A stretch of DNA of 64,000 nt from Balanoglossus misakiensis (Eukaryota > Hemichordata): positions 1,860,001 to 1,924,000 of the forward strand of contig CM082582.2 in assembly GCA_040954595.2 (NCBI GenBank), written 5' to 3'. Numbering within the stretch: position 1 is the first letter of the stretch; each line of letters opens with the position of its first letter. The notes beneath the pieces are model-generated. The model was not told the origin of the DNA. It searched no databases and was given only the letters and a program-made list of their open reading frames with translations. Below, piece by piece: positions 11,201 to 23,281 of the stretch. Made by a program: the position numbers and the translations under genes.

Positions 11201-13593
11201 ACAATGTGCTTACTTCAAGTTAAGTTGTTCACATTGACTTCATAAATGATCTGTGACCATTCTTTCATTTGTGTCAATTTACGTGATGTGTCTATAGACA
11301 TATTGTGATCAGACAAACTATTTCAACTCATGTATTCTCTTTACAATGTACTGAATTTATTTAAAGTTGTTCACATTGACTTCATAAATGATCTGTGTCC
11401 ATTCTTGCAGTCATGTCCATGTACGTGATGTGTCTATAGACATATTGTGACCAGACAAATTATTACAACTCTGGTATTCTGTTTACAATTCACTGACTTC
11501 AAGCAAAGTTGTTCACATTGACTTCATAAATGATCTGTGTCCATTCTTGCATTCATGTCCATGTATGTGATGTGTCTATAGACATATTGTGACCAGACAA
11601 ATTAATACAACTATGGTATTCTGTTTACAATGTAATGACTTCAAGTAAAGTTGTTCACATTGACTTCATAAATGATCTGTGTCCATTCTTTCAGTCATGT
11701 CCGTGTACGTGATGTGTCGATAGACATATTGTGACCAGACAAATTATTACAACTCTGGTATTCTGTTTACAATTTACTGACTTCAAGTAAAGTTGTTCAC
11801 ATTGACTTCATAAATGATCTGTGTCCATTCTTGCATTCATGTCCATCTACGTGATGTGTCTATAGACATATTGTGACCAGACAAATTATTACAACTCTGG
11901 TATTCTGTTTACAATGTACTAACATGAAGTAAAGTTGTTCACATTGACTTCATTAATGATCTGTGTCCATTCTTGCATTCATGTCCATGTACGTGATGTG
12001 TCTATAGACATATTGTGACCAGACAAATTATTACAACTCTGGTATTCTGTTTACAATTTACTGACTTCAAGCAAAGTTGTTCACATTGACTTCATAAATG
12101 ATCTGTGTCCATTCTTGCATTCATGTCCATGTATGTGATGTGTCTATAGACATATTGTGACCAGACAAATTAATACAACTATGGTATTCTGTTTACAATG
12201 TAATGACTTCAAGTAAAGTTTTTCACATTGACTTCATAAATGATCTGTGTCCATTCTTTCAGTCATGTTCGTGTACGTGATGTGTCGATAGACATATTGT
12301 GACCAGACAAATTATTACAACTCTGGTATTCTGTTTACAATTTACTGACTTCAAGTAAAGTTGTTCACATTGACTTCATAAATGATCTGTGTCCATTATT
12401 GCATTCATGTCCATGTACGTGATGTGTTTATAGACATATTGGGACCAGACAAATTATTACAACTCTGGTATTTTGTGTACAATTTACTGACTTCAAGTAA
12501 AGTTGTTCACATTGACTTCATAAATGATCTGTGTCCATTCTTGCATTCATGTCCATGTACGTGATGTGTCTATAGACATATTGTGACCAGACAAATTAAT
12601 ACAACTATGGTATTCTGTTTACAATGTAATGACTTCAAGTAAAGTTGTTCACATTGACTTCATAAATGATCTGTGTCCATTCTTGCATTCATGTCCATGT
12701 ACGTGATGTGTCGATAGACATATTGTGACCAGACAAATTATTACAACTCTGGTATTCTGTTTACAATTTACTGACTTCAAGTAAAGTTGTTCACATTGAC
12801 TTCATAAATAATCTGTGTCCATTCTTGCATTCATGTCCATGTACGTGATGTGTCTATAGACATATTGTGACCAGACAAATTAATACAACTATGGTATTCT
12901 GTTTACAATGTAATGACTTCAAGTAAAGTTGTTCACATTGACTTCATAAATGATCTGTGTCCATTCTTGCAGTCATGTCCATGTACGTGATGTGTCTATA
13001 GACATATTGTGACCAGACAAATCATTACAACTCTGGTATTCTGTTTACAATTTACTGACTTCAAGTAAAGTTGTTCACATTGACTTCAAAAATGATCTGT
13101 GTCCATTCTTGCATTCATGTCCATGTACGTGATGTGTCTATAGACATATTGTGACCAGACAAATTATTACAACTCTGATATTCTGTTTACAATGTACTGA
13201 CATAAAGTAAAATTGTTCACATTGACTTCATAAATGATCTGTGTCCATTCTTGCATTCATGTCCATGTACGTGATGTGTCTATAGACATATTGTGACCAG
13301 ACAAATTAATACAACTATGGTATTCTGTTTACAATGTAATGACTTCAAGTAAAGTTGTTCACATTGACTTCATAAATGATCTGTGTCCATTCTTGCATTC
13401 ATGTCCATGTACGTGATGTGTCGATAGACATATTGTGACCAGACAAATTATTACAACTCTGGTATTCTGTTTACAATTTACTGACTTCAAGTAAAGTTGT
13501 TCACATTGACTTCATAAATGATCTGTGTCCATTCTTGCATTCATGTCCATGTACGTGATGTGTCTATAGACATATTGTGACCAGACAAATTAA
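5272..13593 (+). repeat. 142-bp satellite array, + orientation, block 2
   Basis: About 58 monomers in tandem. Variant monomers recur in longer patterns, a sign of higher-order structure. A version two bases shorter (CTGGCTTCTGTTTAC) appears near 6508, 7218, 8778, 8920 and 10053. A version with TATTGGGACCAGAC appears near 6196, 6906, 8466 and 9742. A roughly 710-bp (five-monomer) spacing is seen near 6.2-7.3 kb, and a roughly 1276-bp (nine-monomer) spacing between 8410 and 9686. The block ends in AAATTAA at the piggyBac target site. Confidence 0.97.
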
Positions 13594-15091
13594 CACTTTC
13601 GCTGCGGGAGGGCGTTTTCTGCGCCGGCAGTCAGAATGCGGGAGGCGCATAAATGCGCCAAGATCGCGTCCGTTACTTGGTCTGTTCTATTTTATGTTCG
13701 TTGCTTATTTACTCATTTTGTATGACTATATATAGGACAGGGGTCAACCCTAATTGAGCATGCGCATATGTATTGTAAACAATCAAGTCGATTTTGTCAT
13801 CAAAGGGTTTCCTTATACAGCTGATTTTAGGTCGCCCCGATCATAATTTTTCATTCACTTGGTATTTAAAAATGGTGACATGGGCAAAGTTTGATGCCGA
13901 CGAAGTTCTTGAACAAGTCTTTCAGGATAGTGACAGCGATCATAGCGATAGCGGAAGCCAAATTACGGACAACAACATCATAGAACCAGAAATAGAAGCC
14001 AGACACGGAGAAAACAGAGTAGAAACAGAGAGAGAGGGAGGGTTTTTGCCATGTTCTCGGACGTCGTAACGTTGATGGTGACACGCGGTGGGTTTTGTAT
14101 GACGTAAATGACAATTACACACCGGACTGGTTGTCTGTATACGATCGTCGCTAAGGTTTATTAGTTGACACTGATGACTTTGCGCCGGTTGACTTTTTTC
14201 AGCTGTTCTTTCCTGGTGATGTGTTTGAGTTGATGTCATTGTCAGAGCAAACTGATATGTACACCACACAATTTTTTGACAACCCTGCAATTGATGAGTT
14301 GCCCTTCCGGTCAAGATTTCGCTAGATGCCTACTTCACTGAATTAAATGAAGGCGTAGGTTTCTTTGCAAATCTTGATGGGACTTTGCCAGAAGTCTATG
14401 TTGTCAGAGTATTATATCCATTTGAAATGAATTGCCAAAACAGTACTATGCTAATGAATTTTTTTTAAATGTGTGTATATTCATATTTACCAACCTTGAT
14501 TTCTTCAACTTGCAATTCATTAAAACGTAGAGTATTTAATAAATTACTTAATTAATTTATTTTATTATTATTATTTATTTACAAATTCAATCATTCACCT
14601 TTTCACTAATAATCTATATTTCTTTCTCAGATTTTAAACATGTATACATGTAAATGGTGGGCATGATTTGATAATAGTTTTTATGGTCCATTAATAAATT
14701 TGATCAAATTTCTTGCTCAAAAGTCACTTGTTATTCCCTTTTATACAGGGGGAAGTTGTTTTTGACTATTTTTGTCTGTCAGCTGTGATACAATGAATTA
14801 AATACAGTATTTCAGTCACTTATATTACAATATCTGTTGTTTTTACCATATTTCGACAGAAATCCATTATGGCCGCCAGTGTCACATGACCAATTAATGG
14901 TCATGTGACCATTTTTCAGTTTTATTATGTTGGTTGTCTTATAAAATATACTTGCTGGAAATATCATTGCATATACTTTCATATTACAAGAGATAGAGAT
15001 GGTAAAGTAAAACATTGTTTATTAGTTAAATTTACCATAGGAAACTACGCACAGGAATACATTAGCATATATTAACTACGCAGTGAAAGTG
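13594..15091 (+). mobile_element. Degenerate piggyBac-type DNA transposon, 1.5 kb
   Basis: The 1498-bp insert is flanked by TTAA at 13590-13593 and 15092-15095, the piggyBac target signature. Its ends are inverted: CACTTTCGCTGCG on the left, and CACTTTCACTGCG when the right end is read on the other strand. The uninterrupted satellite would read ACAAATTAATACAAC, exactly what the flanks give once one TTAA is removed. A broken transposase N-terminal part sits near 13872-14330. The remaining 750 bp (14340-15091) is AT-rich with no frame recognised. It is too short for an autonomous element, so this is an internally deleted copy. Confidence 0.9.
13872..14325 (+). pseudogene. piggyBac transposase fragment (N-terminal), frameshifted
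   Basis: From the ATG at 13872 a frame reads MVTWAKFDADEVLEQ and then an Asp/Ser-rich acidic stretch, typical of piggyBac N-termini, and ends at TAA about 14067-14069. The next segment resumes in another frame and, after an in-frame stop near 14152, gives FFQLFFPGDVFELM followed by a SLSEQTDMY segment. That resembles the opening of the PF13843-type piggyBac DDE domain (a phenylalanine-rich FFP segment before a run of conserved acidic positions). A further stop follows near 14323. No catalytic aspartates are retained. The family call rests on this short match together with the TTAA target and the termini. Confidence 0.7.
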
Positions 15092-18000
15092 TTAATACAA
15101 CTATGGTATTCTGTTTACAATGTAATGACTTCAAGTAAAGTTGTTCACATTGACTTCATAAATGATCTGTGTCCATTCTTGCAGTCATGTCCATGTACGT
15201 GATGTGTCTATAGACATATTGTGACCAGACAAATTATTACAACTCTGGTATTCTGTTTACAATTTACTGACTTCAAGTAAAGTTGTTCACATTGACTTCA
15301 TAAATGATCTGTGTCCATTCTTGCATTCATGTCCATGTACGTGATGTGTCTATAGACATATTGTGACCAGACAAATTATTACAACTCTGATATTCTGTTT
15401 ACAATGTACTGACATAAAGTAAAATTGTTCACATTGACTTCATAAATGATCTGTGTCCATTCTTGCATTCATGTCCATGTACGTGATGTGTCTATAGACA
15501 TATTGTGATCAGACAAACTATTCCAACTCATGTATTCTGTTTACAATGTGCTTACTTCAAGTAAAGTTGTTCACATTGACTTCATAAATGATCTGTGACC
15601 ATTCTTGCATTCATGTCCATGTACGTGATGTGTTTATAGACATATTGGGACCAGACAAATTATTACAACTCTGGTATTTTGTGTACAATTTACTGACTTC
15701 AAGTAAAGTTGTCCACATTGTCTTCATAAATGATCTGTGTCCATTCTTGCATTCATGTCCATGTACGTGATGTGTCTATAGACATATTGTGACCAGACAA
15801 ATTATTACAACTCTGATATTCTGTTTACAATGTACTGACATAAAGTAAAATTGTTCACATTGACTTCATAAATGATCTGTGTCCATTCTTGCATTCATGT
15901 CCATGTACGTGATGTGTCTATAGACATATTGTGACCAGACAAATTAATACAACTCTGGTATTCTGTTTACAATTTACTGACTTCAAGTAAAGTTGTCCAC
16001 ATTGTCTTCATAAATGATCTGTGTCCATTCTTGCATTCATGTCCATGTCCATGTACGTGATGTGTCTATAGACATATTGTGACCAGACAAATTATTACAA
16101 CTCTGGTATTCTGTTTACAATTTACTGACTTCAAGTAAAGTTGTTCACATTGACTTCATAAATGATCTGTGTCCATTCTTGCATTCATGTCCATGTACGT
16201 GATGTGTCTATAGACATATTGTGACCAGACAAATTAATACAACTATGGTATTCTGTTTACAATGTAATGACTTCAAGTAAAGTTGTTCACATTGACTTCA
16301 TAAATGATCTGTGTCCATTCTTGCATTCATGTCCATGTACGTGATGTGTCTATAGACATATTGTGATCAGACAAACTATTCCAACTCATGTATTCTGTTT
16401 ACAATGTGCTTACTTCAAGTAAAGTTGTTCACATTGACTTCATAAATGATCTGTGACCATTCTTGCATTCATGTCCATGTACGTGATGTGTCTATAGACA
16501 TATTGTGACCAGACAAATTATTAAAACTCTGGTATTCTGTTTACAATTTACTGACTTCAAGTAAAGTTGTTCACATTGACTTCATAAATGATCTGTGTCC
16601 ATTCTTGCATTCATGTCCATGTACGTGATGTGTCTATAGACATATTGTGATCAGACAAACTATTCCAACTCATGTATTCTGTTTACAATGTGCTTACTTC
16701 AAGTAAAGTTGTTCACATTGACTTCATAAATGATCTGTGACCATTCTTGCATTCATGTCCATGTACGTGATGTGTTTATAGACATATTGGGAACAGACAA
16801 ATTATTACAACTCTGGTATTTTGTGTACAATTTACTGACTTCAAGTAAAGTTGTCCACATTGACTTCATAAATGATCTGTGTCCATTCTTTCAGTCATGT
16901 CCATGTACGTGATGTGTCTATAGACATATTGTGACCAGACAAATTAATACAACTATGGTATTCTGTTTACAATGTAATGACTTCAAGTAAAGTTGTTCAC
17001 ATTGACTTCATAAATGATCTGTGTCCATTCTTGCAGTCATGTCCATGTACATGATGTGTCTATAGACATATTGTGACCAGACAAATTATTACAACTCTGG
17101 TATTCTGTTTACAATTTACTGACTTCAAGTAAAGTTGTTCACATTGACTTCATAAATGATCTGTGTCCATTCTTGCAGTCATGTCCATGTACGTGATGTG
17201 TCGATAGACATATTGTGACCAGACAAATTATTACAACTCTGGTATTCTGTTTACAATTTACTGACTTCAAGTAAAGTTGTTCACATTGACTTCATAAATG
17301 ATCTGTGTCCAATCTTGCATTCATGTCCATGTACGTGATGTGTCTATACACATATTGTGACCAGACAAATTAATACAACTCTGATATTCTGTTTACAATT
17401 TACTGACTTCAAGTAAAGTTGTTCACATTGACTTCATAAATGATCTGTGTCCATTCTTGCATTCATGTCCATGTACGTGATGTGTCTATAGTCATATTGT
17501 GACCAGACAAATCATTACAACTCTGATATTCTGTTTACAATGTAGTGACATAAAGTAAAATTGTTCACATTGACTTCATAAATGATCTGTGTCCATTCTT
17601 GCATTCATGTCCATGTACGTTATGTGTCTATAGACATATTGTGATCAGACAAACTATTTCAACTCATGTATTCTGTTTACAATGTACTGAATTCAAGTCA
17701 AGTTGTTCACATTGACTTCATAAATGATCTGTGTCCATTCTTGCAGTCATGTCCATGTACGTGATGTGTCTATAGACATATTGTGACCAGACAAATTATT
17801 ACAACTCTGGTATTCTGTTTACAGTTTACTGACTTCAAGTAAAGTTGTTCACATTGACTTCATAAATGATCTGTGTCCATTCTTGCATTCATGTCCATGT
17901 ACATGATGTGTCTATAGACATATTGTGACCAGACAAATTATTACAACTCTGGTATTCTGTTTACAATTAACTGACTTCATAAATGATCTGTGTCCATTCT

Positions 18001-18530
18001 TGCATTCATGTCCACGTACGTGATGTGTCTATAGACATATTTTGACCAGACAAATTATTACAACTCTGGTATTCTGTTTACAATGTACTAACATGAAGTA
18101 AAGTTGTTCACATTGACTTCATAAATGATTTGTGTCCATTCTTGCATTCATGTCCATGTACGTGATGTGTCTATAGACATATTGTGACCAGACAAATTAT
18201 TACAACTGTGGTATTCTGTTTACAATGTACTGACTTCAAGTTAAGTTGTTCACATTGACTTCATAAATGATCTGTGTCCATTCTTGCATTCATGTCCATG
18301 TACGTGATGTGTCTATAGACATATTGTGACCAGACAAATTATTACAACTCTGGTATTCTGTTTACAATGTACTGACTTCAAGTTAAGTTGTTCACATTGA
18401 CTTCATAAATGATCTGTGTCCATTCTTGCATTCATGTCCATGTACGTGATGTGTCTATAGACATATTGTGACCAGACAAATTATTACAACTCTGATGTTC
18501 TGTTTACAATGTACTGACATGAAGTAAAAT
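15092..18530 (+). repeat. 142-bp satellite array, + orientation, block 3
   Basis: About 24 monomers. One monomer near 17968-17985 is shortened: CAATTAACTGACTTCATAAATG joins two parts of the unit, deleting the GTAAAGTTGTTCAC segment. A small duplication of GTCCAT occurs near 16043. The block ends at GAAGTAAAAT, the insertion point of the DIRS-type element. Confidence 0.97.
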
Positions 18531-18650
18531 CCCCCAATTAAACGAGACTTACCTGGAAGTTGAAGTTTGATAGGGATTCTATGTAGTCATCTTAACACGA
18601 AAGGGATCACATGGGATATGCACTGCGCATGAGTAACTTCAGACTTGAAA
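18531..18650 (-). repeat. DIRS terminal inverted repeat (element 3' end)
   Basis: Starts CCCCCAATTAAACGAG. Its inner part (about 18609-18646, CACATGGGATATGCACTGC onward) is the inverse of the other terminus at about 25190-25225. The outer 82 bases (18531-18612) are inverted at 18704-18785 with about one mismatch, forming a large foldback. Confidence 0.88.
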
Positions 18651-18702
18651 GGGTGAAAGAACACGTCATAATAAACCTCCACAGAGGGTGGGCATGGGTG
18701 GG

Positions 18703-18826
18703 CATGTGATCCCTTTCGTGTTAAGATTACTACATAGAATCCCTATCAAACTTCAACTTCCAGGTAAGTCTCGTTTAATTGGGGGATTCTATTACGTCAT
18801 CACGCTCAAGGAACCACATGAGATTT
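18703..18826 (-). repeat. DIRS internal complementary region
   Basis: This segment joins the complements of both element ends. 18704-18785 is complementary to the outer end at 18531-18612, and 18786 onward (ATTCTATTACGTCATCACG and on to the ACCACATG motif) matches the complement of the other outer end at 25220-25256. The two halves meet at AAT, the same trinucleotide found at both insertion junctions. In the DIRS-1 model this region templates end completion and circle closure. Confidence 0.85.
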
Positions 18827-18927
18827 TAAAGCAAGACGTGTGAATGAACCAAATGCCCACAGAAAACATATATGAGAACTCAAATGTATTTAATTAAATA
18901 AATGAAACACTGGTTTACACTTCCAAC

Positions 18928-20461
18928 TTACATCTTCAAAACACCCAAAGCAAAAACATCATAGTCTTTGACAACAGGTTTATTATAAAACCTTGCAAAA
19001 GTACACATAGAAGACCAGCCTGCTTTGGCAATGATCTCCTGGATAGGAACAAAATTTTTCTTTGCTGTTGAGGCAGCAACAGCCCTAACACTATGAGCTT
19101 TGAACACACTGGTATTAATACCTGACCTGGTCATGACTTCACGAATCCAACGACTAATGGTCGCTTTTGACACTGCCTTATGAGGCTTAACATAACTAAT
19201 AAAAAGTTGACTGTCATTATCACGAAAAACCTTAGTGCGTGATAAATACTCCTTTAATGTAGCACATACACACAACCTAACATCAGATGGATATGGTTGT
19301 AAGACTACAACAGGGTTAGCATACCCTGGTCGACTCTGTTTGAGTAAACAGTCAAAAGTAAAGGTGAATGACATGCCATTTTCGGTCATATTTTGTGTGT
19401 TTAATAAATGTAAAGACTGACAGCGTGCAGCTGTTATCAAAGCTATCAACATAGCAAGTTTCAATGTAAGCAAGAACTTTGCGAACATCCCAAATATGAG
19501 TATATTTTGACAATGCTGGACGTAGATTGAAAACCCCTTTCATAAATCTCACAACAAGGGGGTGTGCACCTACAGTGGTAGAATGCTGCTTACATGAAAT
19601 AGAACACAAGGCAGACAAAGCAGACCTAGCAGTGTTTAAAGGGACAGAGTCTCTCTCTGGCTGCCTTTTTTCCATTAATTATATTTGATACAAGACACCG
19701 TTTGTTATTCCACATGTGGATATATACTGACTGAAGGTTCAACCACACACAACTTCCATCCCCCTTATAGACAGGAGAGTGAAAAAAATCGCCAAAATGA
19801 ATAATCGTTCTTTACCATTTATTCATTTTGGGCGAGTTTTTACTCTCATATCATACAAGTGGGATGGAAGTTTTGTGTGGTTGATCATTGATTCACTATA
19901 TATCCACATGTACATTAACATAAACAGTGTCTTGTATCAAACATAATTAATGGAAAAAAGGGCAGTGAGAGAGAGACTTTGTCCCTTTAAGGCACTATAA
20001 CTTAGGCCAGACTGATATAGTTCTGTCAAGAAATCCAAGACATGATTTATAGTTGGATAAAATGGATCTGCCTTGACTTTACGACAAAAGTGTATCCACT
20101 GTCTAGTATATGTTCCATATTGTCTTTTAGTGCTATGTCGCCATGATGCCATGATGATTGCGGCTGCTCTTGCAGAAACATTCTGCTTTTCCAGGGAATC
20201 CCTGACACATTGCAAACCATGAGACGTAGTTTCCTCCGCAATGGGTGAAGAATTGGAGAGTGTGGAAGTGTCAATAGACTGTCCCTCTTTGGAAGTAGAA
20301 CAGGCAGATTTATTAACATCTGTAACAATGGTGTGAACCATGGCTGCGTTGGCCAAACCGGGGCAATCAGTATCCCTGTTGCCTGGTCTGCTGCAATCTT
20401 CTGAACGCATCTTCCCATCAAACTGAAGGGAGGAAAAGCATAAAAATAATGAGATTTCCAA
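18928..20461 (-). pseudogene. DIRS tyrosine recombinase, interrupted
   Basis: Three pieces. The upstream piece (20461-19991; a plausible ATG at 20410) carries a SAM-like core-binding domain around RHSTKRQYGTYTRQW. After a MITE at 19640-19986 the frame resumes as LNTARSALSAL. A second frameshift falls near 19450-19470. The catalytic domain (to 18928) then shows TAARCQSLHLL with the first Arg, the AHSVR box (H-x-x-R), AGWSSM and the ARFYNK tyrosine, so the R-H-R-W-Y set is visible. It enters and rejoins DNA at element ends, replacing an integrase. The upstream part overlaps the RT-RNase H tail in another frame, common in DIRS elements. Two separate lesions make it inactive. Confidence 0.85.
19640..19986. 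mobile_element. 347-bp foldback MITE inserted in the DIRS recombinase
   Basis: Nearly the whole insert is an imperfect inverted repeat: AGGGACAGAGTCTCTCTC at the left end, AGGGACAAAGTCTCTCTC when the right end is read on the other strand, continuing through TTTTTTCCATTAATTA and GATACAAGACAC. TTAA flanks both sides (19636-19639, 19987-19990). Removing the insert plus one TTAA restores the recombinase frame across AGTGCCTTAAACACT. A TA duplication with one extra A at each tip fits equally well, so piggyBac-like (TTAA) and mariner-like (TA) origins remain open. No coding capacity. Confidence 0.88.
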
Positions 20462-22121
20462 TCTATTGTAAATGCATCAATATGCATAGCACCTGGTTGT
20501 GGATGCCATGATACAAAGTTTGGCAGCTGAGTATTGAGTCTAGAAGCAAAAAGATCAATATCAGGCAAAGCCCACATCTTACAAATAGCCGTGAAAACTG
20601 TTGGATCTAATTGCCACTCAGTTTGTTCATTGAAATGTCTTGACTCAAAATCTGCCTCTATATTGAGGGAACCAGGTAAATGGGCTGCTGTAAGCCATAT
20701 ACTTCTTTCTTTACACCAAAGCCATACTGATTTGGCAATATTATTACAGTCGATGGACTTTACTCCGCCCATTTTATTTACATACGCTACTGCTGTAGTG
20801 TTATCAGAAAACACTTTCACGTGTTTATTCTTAATTAAATATTCAACTGATTTCAATGACAAATATATTGCCAGTAACTCTAAAAAGTTGATGTGGTGAC
20901 TAGCCTCCTGGGCTGTCCATCTGCCCCCTCCCCTTTTTCCATCACAACTAAAGCCCCAACCGAGGTTGGAGGCATCACAAGAAACACAAATTTCAGGGTT
21001 ACATCTACAAATGCAACGTTTCTCATTGAGTAGATTGTGAAACCACCAGGTTAAATCAACCTTCATATCTTTTGTGATAGCCATGTTGGCATCAAAGTTG
21101 CCTTTGTGAAATTTTAATGATGAAATCTTTGCTATGTCAAGAGACCTATAAAATAAAGGTCCAAATTCTACTCCAGGGAAACTGGAAATCATCATACCAA
21201 TAACTCTGGCAACAATGCGGATGGACTCAAAGTCTTCCGCAACAAATCCGCACATGCTGAAACTAGCTTGTCAGCTTTATATTGCGTTAATGTCACAATC
21301 ATTAGAACAGAGTCAATCTCAAACCCTGAAAAGGTGAGTTTCTGAGTGGGGATGAGAACAGATTTGACTGGATGATGCATAAACCCAAGTTCTTCCACAA
21401 GGGCCACAGTATCCAATACATTATGATGACATTCATCGAAGGTATTTCCCACTAGGAACGAATCATCAATATAACCCATAATGGTGTGACCCATTTGGCG
21501 AAGTGTAGTATACACTTGCTTAAGCAATTTAGTAAACAAACGTGGCGCAGATGCCAATCCATTGGGTAGGCAGGTATACTGAAACAAATTGCCTTTCCAC
21601 ACAAATTTGAGATATTTTTGGTGGTCTTCTGCAATAGGGACAGAATAATACGCATCTTTAAGATCTACTGATGCCATGTAGCAACCACGTGCAACGAGGC
21701 GTATGGCTGTTTCAAAAGTATCCATTTTGAAATGATGATACTGCACTGATTCATTAAGACACTTAAGATTAAGAATCATTCTGAAATTACCATCCTTTTT
21801 TGGTACAACAAAAATTGGTGACAGAAATTCACCAGCACAGTGATGAGAATACACAATAACTTGTTTCGAAAGTAAATTGCTAATTTCATTAGCAATATTG
21901 GCCTCCTCATTTGCATTGAAAGATGCTGATTTAGGTGCATACACTTGCACTGGTGGAAGACCATTGGTAAATTCAATGTGAGCATGCAGAGCAATATCAA
22001 TTATACGTTCATCAGATGTAATATTACGCCATTTATCTGCAAAATGTTTCAGTCTACCTGCTGTAAAACTTTGTACATTACCTAGTGAAATACTCACAGG
22101 TGAAACAGCAGTGGTATCCAT
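20047..22121 (-). pseudogene. DIRS reverse transcriptase-RNase H, one frameshift
   Basis: The first frame (22121-21192) begins MDTTAVSPVS and carries the RT palm: FVVPKKDGNFRMILNLK, SVDLKDAYYSVP, GLASAPRLFTKLL and the catalytic YIDD. The second frame (about 21255-20047) continues the thumb and then RNase H: CDASNLGWGF (Asp), HINFLELLAIYL (Glu), VFSDNTTAVAYVN (Asp). Next comes the PDIDLFASRLN segment usual downstream of RNase H in DIRS proteins. The two frames overlap at 21192-21255 and differ by one base phase, so a single indel there breaks the gene. No DAM-type methyltransferase signature was recognised. The start at 22121 lies five bases after the gag stop. Confidence 0.88.
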
Positions 22122-22126
22122 AGCCT

Positions 22127-23281
22127 CTACTTCGCTTGAGACTTGGCTTGAGGCCTTGGCCCTTTGTAGTAGTTTTTTGGACCATCACGGTATTCAGCAA
22201 ATTGTCTGTAGTTGCCACGACCTCTAACTGGTCCTCTGTAGCGGAAACCACGACCTCTCATTCTGGCACGATAACCTCCTCTCATTTGTCGCACATCAAT
22301 TTTATTTCCAGCCTTATTGACTTCTTGTATATCTTTTACTCGTCTGGAAATGTCATCGCCAAACAAATAGTCTGTGAATGGCACAGTAGAAGAGCACAAA
22401 TGGAGATAATCCAGTCTCAAATCCGGTTTAATGCAATCTCGTCTCCTGAGATTTAACAGCCGATTGGTGTGCCCCAAAAAGGCCTGTGAATGGGTGCCCA
22501 GATCAAGTAATTTCTGGATGTCAACATTATCCTGAGGTTTGTCCTTTAACTTGGCTAGTTCACTAACCAGTTGAGTTACACAAACTGATCCCTTCACAAG
22601 GGAATTTTGCACTACCTGGAACTTTGTGTCCAAAGTTCTTGTCTCTGGGCGTATGATATCCCAGATCAGTTGGTTTACTCTTACATTTGTCAACCCATGA
22701 CAGTTTTCTGGGCGAAGAAACTTCTTAACAAGATCATTGTATTTCTCATCAGGAATTCCATCCCTGAAGAAAGCACTAATCATAGTAGCAAAATCTTCAT
22801 CAACAGTATCATCACATTGTTCCTTTACCAGAAACTTGGTAGCCATATCCTTGAACATACTTGGTTGACTGGTGACGTCACTCACAGTGGCATCAGTAGC
22901 AGTAGCACTGCCGCTAGCCGAAGCACCAACTTCGGACGCGTCCGAAGCAGAAGGTTTCATGTGTGAGACAGTTGTCTCATCCTCGACATCTTCAACACAA
23001 ATTTCATTGTCATCTTCATAATAACAATCCTGTTCAATTTTCTCCATACGCGTAGTGAGCTTACCCTGATTGTCCTTGATCTCCGTAAGCAGATTCAAAA
23101 TGGCCGACATCTCACCAGAACCAGCCGGTGTGTCTACAGATGACCTGCTCACCTTACTAGTTGTCGCCTCCGACGTTGTGTCGCCCGTGACTAAAACAGC
23201 GGCACTATCACGTTTACGCTTGGAATGTTTGTCAACGTCTGAAACAACTGCACCCCCAGCATCCTTAGATGCAATGTGAAT
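22127..23281 (-). pseudogene. DIRS Gag-like protein, 5' end displaced by a LINE
   Basis: A 341-residue frame from an internal Met at 23152 stays open upstream to about 23281, through a Lys/Arg-rich DKHSKRKRDS stretch, until it meets the LINE 3' end. The likely original N-terminus (MPPKR, at 24969 downwards) lies on the far side of the LINE. Visible features: an acidic segment with many Glu/Asp near residue 45, a Ser/Ala/Thr-rich linker, a helical central part, and an RGG/RG-rich C-terminus (GGYRARMRGRGFRYRGPVR) suited to nucleic-acid binding. There is no zinc knuckle. Function as Gag is inferred from position directly before RT. Confidence 0.7.

Noticed and set aside
18531-18785. The 82-bp foldback at 18531-18612/18704-18785 as an independent MITE
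   Set aside because: Its two halves match the DIRS terminus and internal complementary region, which explains it fully without another insertion.
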